Shown here: positions 1 through 11,355 of the stretch, piece after piece
How positions within the stretch are numbered: the first letter of the stretch is position 1
How the letters are laid out: each line of letters starts with the position of its first letter
DNA from: Parietaria judaica
Lineage: Eukaryota > Streptophyta > Magnoliopsida > Rosales > Urticaceae
Length of the DNA stretch: 64,000 nucleotides
NCBI GenBank assembly: GCA_954871525.1
Contig: OX940869.1
Span: forward strand, 26,440,001 to 26,504,000
Reading direction: 5' to 3'
The notes under the pieces: generated by a model
What the model was told of the DNA's origin: nothing
The model's database searches: none
Seen by the model: the letters and a program-made list of their open reading frames with translations, nothing else
Position numbers and translations under genes: made by a program

Positions 1-1140
1 CCTCCCACTACGTCTAAACACCCGCGGTTCCTGAATTGGAACTGTGGTTTCAACTCCCATTTCCTTGACAGACACTATCGGTGAAACTGTGAGTTTATCA
101 CTTGGTAGTTCCTCGAGTATTAACTTACTTCGAGGTTTATAGTTTGTCATATAATCTTGCTCCAGGAAGGTAGCATTCGTTGAAACAAAAACTTTCTTAT
201 CAATAGTATTATAAAACAAACCTCATTTCGTTTGCTTTGGATATCCTACGAATACACAGACGTCTGTTCGTGATTCCAACTTATTCCTTGTTCCCAATCG
301 CACGTGTGCGGGACATACCCTAAATTCTGAAATGATGAAGAGACGGAACTATTCCATTCCATAACTCATGAAGAGTCTTTGGTACTGACTTCGACGGTAC
401 CATATTTAGAATATGTAACGCAGTCAACAAGGCATAACCCCAAAACGTATTCGGTAAAGTCGAATAGCTTAGCATAGATCTAACCATATCAAGTAATGTT
501 CGATTTCTCCTTTCTGCAACACCGTTTTGTTCAGGTGTGCCGGGAGAAGTCAACTGAGATACGATTCCCTTTTCAATAAGGAAATCGCTGAACTCATAGT
601 CCACATATTCACCACCTCGATTTGAACGAAGTTTTTCAACGTTAAGCTGAGCTGATTCTCAGCTTCTGCAAAAAATTCCTTGAACTTACCAAAAGTTTCC
701 GATTTTCTTTGCATAAGATATACATATCCATATCTCGGATAATCGTGTATGAAAGTGATGAAGTATTTATAACATCCTCTGGCTTGTATGTTTAATGGAC
801 CACATACATCAGTATGTAAAAGCTCAAGAGGTTTAGTGGCTCTATGACCTTTTGCCGAAAAATGTATCTCAGTCATTTTGCCTTCTAGACGGGATTCAAA
901 AACAAAAGATAACCGATTGTAAGCTCTCTAAGTTGTTCGTCTTTGACCAGCCTGTTTATCCTATCTAAATTAATATGACTCAATCTTATATGCCAGAGAT
1001 ATGTTTCAATATCATTATCGTTCTTAATCTTTTTCACTGATTTGATCTTAGCTACATCAAACATTTCTGAATGATAGCAATACTTTCCAATTGGTCGTAA
1101 CGAATACAATCCATTTTCTTCTTTCGTATTATTATGATTC
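1..1140 (-). pseudogene. Ty1/copia pol relic: GAG-pre-integrase and integrase
   Basis: Decayed integrase part of a copia polyprotein, read right to left in three overlapping frames. 885-1109 encodes a GAG-pre-integrase zinc-binding stretch (LWHIRLSHINLDRINRL). 550-876 encodes the start of the integrase core (ELLHTDVCGPL, containing the first catalytic Asp). 320-604 encodes the end of the core ([19 protein letters not shown], containing the catalytic Glu). 1-300 matches the linker before reverse transcriptase. Frameshifts separate the blocks, so no functional protein is expected. To the right it runs directly into LTR-like sequence (about 1150-1922), so gag and protease are deleted. The last 340 bases of the window carry the same part of a related element. 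Confidence 0.8.
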
Positions 1141-1149
1141 TCATCTTAC

Positions 1150-1922
1150 TAGGGTTGATCACCATATACCCGTTTAGACGACACTACCGTTGTTCCATGA
1201 TTATTTCAAAATTACTCACCTAACGGTTTATGATGATGTTAGGCTCCGGATGAGTACTCGTTTGCTTCCCACAAATCACAACAAGGAAATAATAAAGATA
1301 TTATCCATATCTATAGTCATGCAGTCTGCCACGGTCAACCTTCCGATCCCAAAATAAAGGATTTGGGATACTTGATTGTAAACTGAAACGATTAAATCAA
1401 AGATCGTTTAAGTCAAACCGTACAGACTCACACTACTTCAGGACTTCAACTGATTCTATCTAACCATCGTTTCGACTTTATTACTAGCTATCATTGACGC
1501 ATTGATGCGTTCATAATAAGTCTCGTCCGTCCAATATAAATACACTTCATACTTGAATCTATCTCAACAGTGCGGACCAGCACCATGATCCGGTAATAGA
1601 TCATCACCAAATTGTAATTGAGTTTATCAATAGTTTTTTGCAATCATTAATTCCCATTAACAATCTGAACTATGGAAACAATTTTAGTTATTATATTGTG
1701 TATGTTAAACCTCCTCACTTAGACCCAGTGTGATAACATAATACACAATTGCAAAATATAATAACTATTGAATTGAAACATTCATTATATTGATGATAAT
1801 AACTGAAACAAGATTGTCATTGATAAGTCATAAACTTAATCTTTAACGAAGTCAACGTCATGATCTATACAAGTGGCATTTGTATCTGAATTATAGGGCA
1901 TACTAATCAGGTATGTCCAACA
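1150..1922 (-). mobile_element. Partial copia LTR (left-edge element, 5' LTR remnant)
   Basis: Aligns by eye with the solo LTR at 13422-15593 and with the LTR at 59612-62346: shared blocks include 'gtcaacc..ccgatcccaaaataaa', 'gattaaatcaaagatc' and 'tgatccggtaatagatcatcac'. It ends in TCCAACA at 1922, the reverse complement of an LTR start (TGTTGGA). No polypurine tract follows, so 1922 is the outer edge of the element and this is its 5' LTR, fused by deletion to pol. Only about a third of the LTR length remains. Confidence 0.65.
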
Positions 1923-3131
1923 GCTCGACCCATTTAACTGAGCGAAAGCCCATTAGGTTATTCTATGTTGTGTGTATAAGTACATAGCTTAGGGTTCATA
2001 ATTAGGATATGAAACCCTAATCCAAGAGAGAGAAATCGTGGTTGCCCCGTCCCCTAGCTAGTGATTTCCTCTCCTCCCCGGTGCCAAGATTGCGTCATCA
2101 TCCAATCAACGAGAAAGGCCTAGCAGTCTGACGAAGTGATTTTCGATCTGCAGACACTAGATTTCCCGCAGCGACGTCTGGTTGACGAGATAGAGGCTCG
2201 ACATTTGTGAAACTCTGATCCCGAGCCGACCTATTGCCAAGACCGCACAGAATCTGAGGAGAATCATCCAGAAAAATATCAATCGGCATAAGTACCAAAA
2301 CTCTGGTAATGTATCGAAACCAAATGATTTTAATTTATGTGTTTAATCTAGATTAATCGTTCGAGGATAACCCGAGAATTCCGTCTCGGGATTGAGAATA
2401 ATCCCCGAAAAACCCAACAATAGCCATATTACCGCTTTGGCAGAAGAGAGAGAGAGATGGACTAATTTAATCTTAACACGTGGAGTTAACGAAATCTCTA
2501 ATATTGAAACGAACGTTAATGAAAATACAAATTTATAATCATTGAAACTTTTACCTCTAAAAGATAAAAGTTGGAACATGACTTTCTAGAGTATTTTTTT
2601 TATACAAGACCAGCGTTTTTCTATTTTTAATACGTCGTGGGACTTTAGCTTTACCAAGTTTAAATACGCAAATATCTTTAAGAAAGATAAAACATCATTA
2701 TGGTTTGAGTTGCTTTAAATTCTGGTTTTGAAATTCTTTCAATTGTTGAGTGTATACACCAACTTTTGCTTTTTTTGTTTTGTTTTACAAAATCTAGCCT
2801 ACTTGTTTTGTGTATATTTTTTAGGCTAAGGTGAAAAAATTAATATGAAGCCTTTTTTTAATTAAAACTATTGAAAGAAAAAAATGAAACGAACTAAAAA
2901 ATGTTAAAGATGGAAAACAAGAAGAAAAAAAAAAATAAAGCGTTGGTGCAATGAATAAATCATTTATAACGTTGTAAGATAGGAAAAATTAGACCAATAA
3001 ATCATTTGTAGAGTTAGGAGATTAGAATAATAAGATGAATAAGTCATTTATAACGTCCTGACACAAGAAACTTTAATCAATTATGATTTACAATTCTTAA
3101 TTAGTAAGGGAAATTTAAGGCGAAAGTCATT
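1923..3131. other. AT-rich intergenic DNA
   Basis: No gene recognised. 1990-2330 is less AT-rich and contains short plus- and minus-strand open frames with no family resemblance that I can see. The rest is AT-rich with A/T homopolymer runs. Confidence 0.5.
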
Positions 3132-3352
3132 AAAGTCACTAAATTCTTGCAAATAAATCACTAATGTCTATTTTTTGCGGCAAAAGTCATTAACGTCATC
3201 CATTGTTTGCAGATAAGTCACTATCAAAGTCACTAAATTCTTTCAAATAAATCACTAACGTCTATTTTTTCGCCAAAAGTCATTAAATTTTTAATGACTT
3301 TTGCCGTGATAAAATAGACGTTAGTGAATTATCTACAAGAATTTAGTGACTT
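3132..3352. repeat. Foldback MITE-like hairpin
   Basis: 3227-3287 is nearly the reverse complement of 3288-3351, so about 125 bp folds almost completely on itself, with the dyad centre near 3287/3288. The left arm is also present as a second direct copy at about 3132-3196. Phrases such as 'gtcactaaattctt', 'atcactaacgtctatttt' and 'aaaagtcattaa' repeat between arms. This is typical of foldback MITEs. I did not find a confident target-site duplication. Confidence 0.65.
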
Positions 3353-4172
3353 TGATGTCGTTCATCTTACATGGCCTGAGATCTGTTAGAAACTCTCTTC
3401 CAGATCGACATGTCGTTTTTGTTCAAAAGTCTTTGTTGACTTTCGACCATGATAAATTTAGACCCCAACAGGTAGGGCATGGAAAACAATCTATTTTTTT
3501 TAATTATTTTTATGAGGTCAAACAGAAGGGCTTAGACCGCGGTGACTCATTCGAAACCTTTAACCGGAACATACACATTAATTATATTTCGGAGCTTCAG
3601 CTAAATAACCAACTTAATAGTTTAAAATTGACAAAATAGCCAATGTTTTAATATTTTTAAAATAGCCAATTAACCATATTAATCATTATAAAAATAGTCA
3701 TATTACCATTATAACCATATTAACCTTTTAAAAAATAGCTAATGTTTGGCTATTTTGCAAATAAAAACCTTAAATTTGCTAAAATGCAATGTAAACGTAT
3801 GAATGTGGCTATTCATTATAATTTCTCATTATATTTTGATTAGCAAGTTATTAAATTAAATGTTCTCTTTTTAATAAAAATATTTTCTTAAATCATCATA
3901 ATTATAATATATCATTAATCATTATAATATATATAAATTTACAATAATCATATAATGTAATATTTATTATTGGCCACATGTTTATTTAATAAAATTTCAT
4001 ATATTTTTTTACAAGTTTGTATTTTTAATATGTGATAAAATGAAATTTTTAGAAGAAAATAACTGGGCTTATTTCCAAAATATCATATAAACTTTTCAAT
4101 TATAAGTAAAGTATTATATATAAAAATGCCCCTTTAAAAAAACGCACACACATATATGTATATTAATATATA
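3353..4172. other. AT-rich repeat-like intergenic DNA
   Basis: Contains repeated 'aaaatagccaat' phrases (3630-3760) and a block ending 'aatgtggctattcattataa' (about 3804-3824) that recurs in reverse complement at about 46368-46395, so a dispersed repeat is likely. A 97-codon open frame at 3346-3639 resembles nothing I know. Confidence 0.4.
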
Positions 4173-4748
4173 TACAGTAGAACCTCGATAAATTAATAAA
4201 CTCGATCGATTAAATAATAATTTTGTCCGGTCTCAACTCGGGCCTAACTAGCTACATTAATTTTTTGCTATATTTATAAGATTATAGTTTTTTAGAAGTA
4301 TGAAATCACAATAAATAAAATATAATGTTGCATAGCTAGTATAAAAATCACCTTAAATAGAAACAAATTACACTAATAGACTAACATGTAGTACTTTTAA
4401 AATATGATTATATAAAGTTATTTTCTTGTTTTTGAAATTTATGCCTCCTTCAACTTCAACTTTAAGCTTATGCATAACATTAATAAGTGTCCAGTCTTGA
4501 ATTTTTATGATGCAATGCAAAATTGTTCAAAGTGATTGTCATTACAATAGCACCACTGCATGAAACAAACTTTATTCGAGTAATATAATCTTCAACAATG
4601 TATTATGATTACAATATTCTTGCAATGTTATATAATAATTTTTTCTACTTAAAATGATTATATAAATAATACTTTATAAATTAATAATTTGATAATAAAA
4701 TAAATTTTGGTTGTCCCAACATTATTAATTTATAAAGGTTTTATTGTA
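4173..4748. mobile_element. Non-autonomous TIR element
   Basis: The left end reads TACAGTAGAACCTCGATAAA. The right end is its imperfect reverse complement (TACAATAAAACCTTTATAAA read inward). This terminus is common on short non-autonomous plant DNA transposons. The interior is AT-rich and non-coding. A second, shorter relative lies at 58869-59037. The superfamily cannot be fixed because the flanks are AT repeats that mask the target-site duplication. Confidence 0.55.
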
Positions 4749-6459
4749 TATATTTATATATATAAACATATTTGCTGTTACGCGTATTCTTTGGACTAAA
4801 TAACAATTGGGCTTCTTTAACGAAAGTCGAAACCTATTAGCAAACTCAAAGACCGACAATCCAAGACAGAGCTCAAGACCGGAGTCCACATCCAAGTAGA
4901 TGGTCTGGAAAACCCGACAAGGTCCAGATAACCCCAAGAAAGTCCCTGACCAAGGAGCAAGACGATGAAGACCACAGAAGACTCCTGGTGACTGGGAATG
5001 AAGTTCGGCGAGGCAACAACCACCCAAAAGAGTCCTCGACAATCTTTGCCTACGACCCATGACGTCCCCGACGAACCAAGACGAAAGCGACAAACCATTA
5101 TTGTCAGGCGAAGAGCCCCTCGTCGGGCCGACAAGCCGTCCTTGTCGGAAAACGAGCCCTTTGTCAAGCCAAAAAGCCCTCCTTGATTGATAGACAACAA
5201 ACCTCCCAACGAGCCCCCCTCGTCGGGCCAACAAAACTCCCAACAAACCCCCCAAGTCTATCGATGAACATCCTCACAAGCCTCTTTGCCGGGCGACGAA
5301 CCCCATTGTCTGCGATGAGCCACTTCGACGTAGACCTATCCCTCGTCGATGTTATCGACGAGGGATATCTTATAATAAATGCACACGTAGAGAAGAACCA
5401 AGCTTACCAAGATTCTCAGGACGTCTCGGGAGTCCACCGAACTCGATATACAGGCTCGCGGACCATCGAAAGACCCTACAAACAAACCACGAAGCTTCCG
5501 ACGACCTCCTCACATGCGTAGGGAGTTCGACGAGTCCCTTATTCTCTCCTATGGAGAACCACGAATTTCATCTAATTAATTGGAAATATTCTCCATTAAT
5601 TTCCCCAAATTAGGTAAAATTGGTTACCACTTTTACCTATAAATAGGAGGCCCCTCCACCTTATTTGACATTCATTCTCTCATCAAAGCATTTCTCTCTA
5701 GAATTTGAATTTCTTTTTCTAGAGAACTCTGAGATTTTCTTCTCCCTATGGGCGATTGTCCCCGCTCATCTAGAAACGAATTTCTCTTTTGTCATGGAGA
5801 TGTTCTCAGGTCTACCAAGAATACCTTGAGGTCGTCTAGTCTCACGACTTCACCTATCAGAACATATTCCGAAACTCGCGCTGTCTAAGACTTTTCCCTC
5901 GCCGGTCAAGACCATTGGCATCCGAGTCAGTAAACAACCGCGCCACCTATCACGGCACCCTTGCCGGTAATACCCTCATCATACATGAAGGTCACCCGTG
6001 TGCCGCAATTATCGGTTCCAATTACGATACAAACCACTTCGTCATTCATCCATTTACCACTAACTCTTAACTGTGTAATGACTTGATCCTACTCAACTAC
6101 AAGTAGAGTTAAGTAAGTATGTAGGCAGTCTTCTTTTTTGTAGGTCCTCCTTTGCCGTTGAAGATATCGCCGAGTAAACAATCATCAAGGATCACAAGGA
6201 GCAGCTCTGAGGCTCGCCAAGGAAGAAGACTACGCCTCCAGTTAAGTCATTTATTAGTCAATCCTCATTGACTCATATTTGACCGCCCACACGACCACAA
6301 GGTCTGAACCGAGGGTCGAACCATGGATCAGGTTCATCGTTACAGGATCTCGTCAAAATTAATTGTTGCTCCATAAATTAAACAAAAAGTACAAAAATTG
6401 TATTTGATGCAAATTTTGCACCAATTTTTCTGTTTTGGTATTCAATGGTATAGTAGAAA
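4749..6459. other. GC-richer repeat remnant, possibly LTR/leader
   Basis: 4800-5560 is markedly richer in GC than its surroundings and is open in several frames at once on both strands (for example 4725-5255 minus and 5183-5521 plus). That is what a stop-poor, low-complexity 'cgacgag/ccgacaag' region gives, not a gene. Similar vocabulary occurs in the Gypsy element interior at 21-24 kb. A TATA-like box follows at 5637. No conserved domain was recognised. Confidence 0.35.
5634..5647 (+). promoter_or_regulatory. TATA-box-like site
   Basis: 'cctataaataggag' sits in a C/T-rich stretch followed by pyrimidine-rich leader-like sequence, as in plant or LTR promoters. No recognisable coding sequence follows, so this is probably a relic LTR promoter. 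Confidence 0.35.
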
Positions 6460-7393
6460 TGTTGGGAATATCATCGTCCCCTCCGTCAAATCTCGGGATG
6501 TGCCCTCGATCCATCGGGGTAACCTTTAAAATATTTTCACGGAAAGGCCTATTTTACACTTTCCGATGTTAGTTTCCTTACTAGAACCAAGCACCGAGAT
6601 ACCAGAGATCCGACCGGATAAATAATTAGTTATTTAATGAGCACAAAATTATTATTTCTAGTCAGAAAAATAAATAAGGCAATAAAAGGTTTGCATTTAT
6701 TTAGCCAATGCATAAGGTTGTACCTCTTTACTCACGATGACTTCCACTGCGATTCATGGATTTGAGCAGAGCTTCTACCCGTCTCTCTTTACGCAAAGAA
6801 AACTCCCACAGCCTTCCGGAATATTCTCCTGAACTCATCGTACCCAAAGCATGGGCTTTGTCGATAGAACTTTGTTGCACAATAGCTTATGCAGTCTCTA
6901 AGCTTTCAGGGAGGGGATTTCCTTGAGCCAAACTTTCTAGAGACAGAGAGAGAGTTTTTGAGAGCTTCACAATGCACGAGAGCTCGAATTATATGAGAGA
7001 AAAATGTCTTGGAAAATGCATGAGAGCTGGAATCGCTATTTATAAGAGAGTGCATGCCCATAATTTCCATGTTTAAATGAATCATTTAATCTTAATCGGT
7101 ATAATCACAAATCAATATTCAATTAATTTAACAATTAAGAGGCTCCCACCCGCTTAATCAAGTCATGGATACATTTTATTCATTCGTTGCATTTATCAGT
7201 TCTTCCTCACATTGACTTTGGTGTGATGGTAAATTGCAATTTCAATTCATTATGAACTATGAATAAACATTCGATTATACATAAAGAACCATAAAAAAAA
7301 AGATTATCATAATAAGTGTCTTCTCTATTAAGAGTGATGTCATAATCTTTTACAATGGGTAAATAAATCTTTTTTAAGGGCAAATGCCTAACA
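6460..7393 (-). mobile_element. Solo copia LTR (934 bp)
   Basis: Begins TGTTGGGAATATCATCGTCC and ends CTAACA. It aligns with the LTR at 59612-62346 over its first ~650 bp and again over its last ~300 bp, with the middle deleted. Flanks are AGAAA (6455-6459) and AAAAA (7394-7398), compatible with a 5-bp target-site duplication carrying one change. No internal retroelement sequence is attached, so it is a solo LTR left by LTR-LTR recombination. Orientation follows the family's polypurine tract, seen at 62347. Confidence 0.75.
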
Positions 7394-7398
7394 AAAAA

Positions 7399-8500
7399 TT
7401 AATGTGTTGAGGTGAAAAATCATCTCCGCAGTAAGCAATTCACGATTAGTGTAATTCCGTTTTTAAGTTACCTAAGATCTCAAGTATTTTCGTTAAAACT
7501 TAATCACGCAAATAAAAATGGGTTTAAAGATAATCAAATGCTCGAGAATTTTGAGTGTATTGTCTTTTATGTCAAGGATTTTTCAGATCCATTTTCAAAG
7601 CTTTCAGCTTACTATTTATAGAGCTTTATAATTAAGGTCCAACCTGATAAATGGGCAGATACAAGATGCGTTTGATTCCCTTTATAATTTTCATAATTAC
7701 ATAACTTTAATTACGTGACAATTACTCTTGTAACTGTTGTCTTCGACTCCGAGGCGCCGCTAGGGTCGCGCTAATTACTCCCGTAATCTTTTTCCTCGTC
7801 ATCTGTTCCCTAGTCTCATCGCATAATCAGGCTTTGTCGCTAAGCTCTTGTCATTTGCTCTTTCTTCCACTTAGTCCTTCTAGTTACTAGGTTCCTTCGA
7901 TAAGATTTTTATCGATGAGGCTGCAGTGATGGGCACTTCTTCATCGACAAATATCTTCGTCGCCTGCCTTCTGTGTGTTTTCTTTCTTTGATTGTTGACT
8001 CCTTCCATTATTGGCCCATTGACTCAGTTTATGGGCTACTACTTTGACATTGAGCTTCTTCAATAAAAGCCCAATTTTATAAATAACAGAGATAGATTTC
8101 GTCGTATGAATGTAAATTGATCTGGATGAAATTGTACCTCAACAGGAAGATGGGCTATTTTCCAAGTGGCAGAGCCACTCATAATGCACCACTGACTGCA
8201 TGTGTTCGTTGACTGATTTTATTTATTTTTTTCTATTTTTTTGTTTCTTAGACAAATTTTTATTTATTCATTTATTTAATATTTAAGCTTTATGGATATT
8301 TATGACATTAGTAGAAAATTTTATTCCATCTATATTGTTTATAACGTGCGAAATGATATTTTCACAACGAACATAAGATGGGTTCTCTTACTAAATAGAG
8401 AATATTAGATTATATTTCACATAATCAGGGGGAGAAAAAGAAAATTGGATATACATTTAGGTAATTAGATAAATATATTATGATCCTTATATATACCATG
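7399..8500. other. Intergenic DNA, nothing recognised
   Basis: AT-rich with a GC-richer island at 7740-7990. Short open frames (for example 7412-7621) show no recognisable domain. Confidence 0.4.
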
Positions 8501-8739
8501 GCAATATGGAAAATTATAATAAGCGTCTGACAAAATGTCATCGCAAGAAATTGCGTGTGATGTTTCCTTAGTAAGAATTCCTCAAGACTTTGATTAATTG
8601 TTTTTAGCATGAGTTGAAGAATAAAACTCTAGAGGTTTAATTTCACTTCAACTTACTCATTAAAAAGAGTTGAGAAACTCATTTATAAAGTTTAGAAGTA
8701 TATATTGAGTACCCCCAATGTAATACTTAAGAAAGACAA

Positions 8740-8982
8740 ATTTTTTCTTGGTGGGCATGTATTTAAAGGGATTACAAAATCGTATATATTAAAAAATATC
8801 TTTAAATGATTTAATATAGATAAGTTATATCCTTTTTAAGTTAACCATAATTGTTTAATCACGTGATGTGAAAAAGTATCTACTTAATTTGCCCTATGGA
8901 AAGGAAGAACTAATTGGTCCTGAAGTACCATACCATAGTACCATGAAAAAACTTACATATCTTGCTAATTGTATAGATCATG
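8740..8982 (+). pseudogene. Old copia RT/RNase H relic, piece 1
   Basis: Broken plus-strand coding traces resemble the end of copia reverse transcriptase. Around 8770-8860 there is an 'SYILK..FNIDKLYP' trace. 8868-8982 gives EELIGPEVPYHSTMKKLTYL, which matches the conserved LLGPEVPYLSAIGALMYLAN block. The frame stops at 8982, exactly where a younger copia element begins, and resumes at 13342 and again at 15594. Many stops and shifts make this an old relic. Confidence 0.65.
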
Positions 8983-9342
8983 TGTTGGTTCTCGGATTTC
9001 TTGTTGATATATTTAGCAACAATGTTCTGAATTTATTTCAGAATATCTTTGTTAAATTATATCAATTATTATGTCAGAATTTGTGATTGTAATTATTACA
9101 TTTTGTCAAATTATAATAAGCGTCAGAATATCTTTGTCAAATTATATCAATTATTCTGTCAGAAATTGTGACTGTAATTATTCTCTAGCAGTCAGGTGTA
9201 ATTATTCAGGCCTAGAATTATGCTTTTTATCCTTTCATTGTATAGGTCTAGGAATTTCTCTATAAATCATACGTTGTAACATTGTTCATATTATCAATGA
9301 GAGTAATTTTTCCTATTTTCTCTCTCACAACTTAAATTCACA
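8983..9342 (+). repeat. 5' LTR of copia element (360 bp)
   Basis: 56 bp longer than its partner because a 57-bp segment (9041-9097) is duplicated at 9126-9182. The junction between the copies holds a 17-bp string also present outside the element at 8511-8527. Confidence 0.85.
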
Positions 9343-9429
9343 TGGTATCACAGCAAGGTTCTCAGCCCTAGTTGTTGTTTATCAAACCAACATACTTTTA
9401 TTTTCTCTTACCATTCTCTGCCTAGCCAC

Positions 9430-10688
9430 ATGTCTTCTCCTTCCAATCCGACTACTGTTACCCAGAATCCTTCTGAAAACAACTCTGTCCAAATCACCAC
9501 CCTTTGCCTTAATGATGGAAACTTCCAAAGATGGTCACAATCGGTCAGAATGTACGTCAGGGGGAGAGGGAAGATTAGGTATCTCACTGGAGACACTAAG
9601 GCACCAAAAGAATTTGATTCCAATTATGGAGTTTGGGACGCTGAAAACTCCATGATTATGGCTTGGCTTGTCAACGTTATGGATGAAGATATTGGCGCCA
9701 ATTACATGTGCTATTCAACCGCTAAGGAGCTGTGGGAAAATGTATGTCAGATGTACTCTGACTATGGAAACCAGTCCTAAATCTACGAGCTACTACTTGC
9801 TCTCGGAAGTGTTCGCCAAGGCGAAGATAGCATCACCAAATACTTCAACAGTCTGAAGAGGTTATGGCAGGATTTGGATTTATTCAGTGACTACGAATGG
9901 AAGAATTCATAAGATTTAAAGCATCACAAAAGTAGAATCGAAAATGAACTTATCTTTAAGTTTCTGGCTGGACTAAATGTTGAGTTTGATGAAGTAAAGG
10001 GAAGGATTATTGGGAGAAAACCTCTACCAACTTTAGATGAAGTCTTTTCTGAAGTTAGAAGGGAAGAAAGCCGCCGTGGTGTTATGCTTGGAAAGCAAAA
10101 TCAAACCATTGCAGTGGAAAGTAGTGGGACAATGTATGTCAGATGTACTCTGACTATGGAAACCAGTCCTAAATCTACGAGCTACTACTTGCTCTCGGAA
10201 GTGTTCGCCAAGGCGAAGATAGCATCACCAAATACTTCAACAGTCTGAAGAGGTTATGGCAGGATCTGGATTTATTCAGTGACTACGAATGGAAGAATTC
10301 AGAAGATTTAAAGCATCACTAAAGTAGAATCGAAAATGAACTTATCTTTAAGTTTCTGGCTGGACTAAATGTTGAGTTTGATGAAGTAAAGGGAAGGATT
10401 ATTGGGAGAAAACCTCTACCAACTTTAGATGAAGTCTTTTCTGAAGTTAGAAGGGAAGAAAGCCGCCGTGGTGTTATGCTTGGAAAGCAAAATCAAACCA
10501 TTGCAGTGGAAAGATCTGCGCTGATTTTTGGTGAGGCGTATGCAGCCCAATTTGGTTCCCAGCAGTATTCTAAACCTCAGGTGTGGTGTGAGTTTTGAAA
10601 AAAACCACGTCATACTAAGGAAAACTGTTGGAAACTCCATGGAAAACATGCTGACTGGAAGAGCTACAAGGAGGAGAGTACCGTTCAT
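9430..10688 (+). pseudogene. copia gag (UBN2-type) with internal duplication
   Basis: Gag starts at the ATG at 9430 (MSSPSNPTTVT). It has the UBN2-type gag domain (WSQSVRMYVRGRGKIRYLTG, then WLVNVMDEDI and ELWENV) and is stopped at 9778. The frame continues past that stop with conserved gag sequence to about 10120. The segment 9739-10121 is then repeated at 10131-10513 with only about three differences. Beyond the duplication, 10580-10660 keeps traces of the CCHC zinc knuckle (WCEFC..RHTKENCWKLHG) in a shifted frame. Function in life would be to form the virus-like particle. The stop and duplication make this copy non-functional. Confidence 0.8.
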
Positions 10689-10784
10689 AGTCGTTCATTG
10701 TGCTCTGCCAACACTGTGAACGTCGTGGAGAATGGCCTTAGTAAATAACAGATCGAGCAACTTCTCAAACTGCTGACTTCTAAC

Positions 10785-11345
10785 TTGCCCACCAATAACT
10801 CTGGTAAATCTATAACCCAATCAGGTAGTTATCCTACAGCCCTTCTTGCCCATATAAAATTTGAATCATGGATCATAGATTCGGGTGCAACCCATCACAT
10901 AACTTGTGTTTCTACCTTGTTTGTCACCTATATTCCATGCTATGGAGAAGAAAAAGTTCATCTTGCTGATGGAAGCTTCTGTCCCATCGCATGAACATGA
11001 ACCATAAATCTGTCCAATTCTATTATTCTTAAAAATGTTCTTCATGTGCCCAAATTATCATGTCATCTAATCTCTGTCAGCAAACTCACCTTCGATTCTA
11101 ATTGTCGTGTTATTTTCTATGATTCTCAGTGTGAATTTCAAGAGCGGAACACGAGGTTGATGATTGGCAGTGCTAGTTTGCGGGAGGGTCTTTACTACTT
11201 CGATGACAATTCGTCTAGGAATAAACAAGCTCAAGGCTTGACTACTAGCATCAGTTCAATTCCTGCTAGAGATGAAATAATGCTTAGGCACCATAGTTTA
11301 GGACATCCTAGTTTTTATTATTTGAAACATTTATTTCCTTATTCT
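10785..11345 (+). pseudogene. copia protease and GAG-pre-integrase
   Basis: 10785-10994 encodes the aspartic protease start (SWIIDSGATHHITC, with catalytic D-S-G). An in-frame stop follows at 10994. 11046-11345 encodes the C-terminal half of the protease region (LSCHLISVSKLTFDSNCRVI) and the GAG-pre-integrase domain (LRHHSLGHPSFYYLKHLFP). The coding then jumps straight to linker sequence that normally lies after integrase, so the whole DDE core is missing. Confidence 0.8.
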
Positions 11346-11355
11346 ATTTTTTCTG

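Noticed and set aside
4725..5521. Cluster of overlapping open frames on both strands
   Set aside because: Openness in several frames at once in a low-complexity GC-rich patch, with no conserved domain.
4770..8100. Possible TIR pair ('aattgggctt..' near 4787 and 8065) bounding a large transposon
   Set aside because: Match is short and interrupted; no TSD and no transposase.
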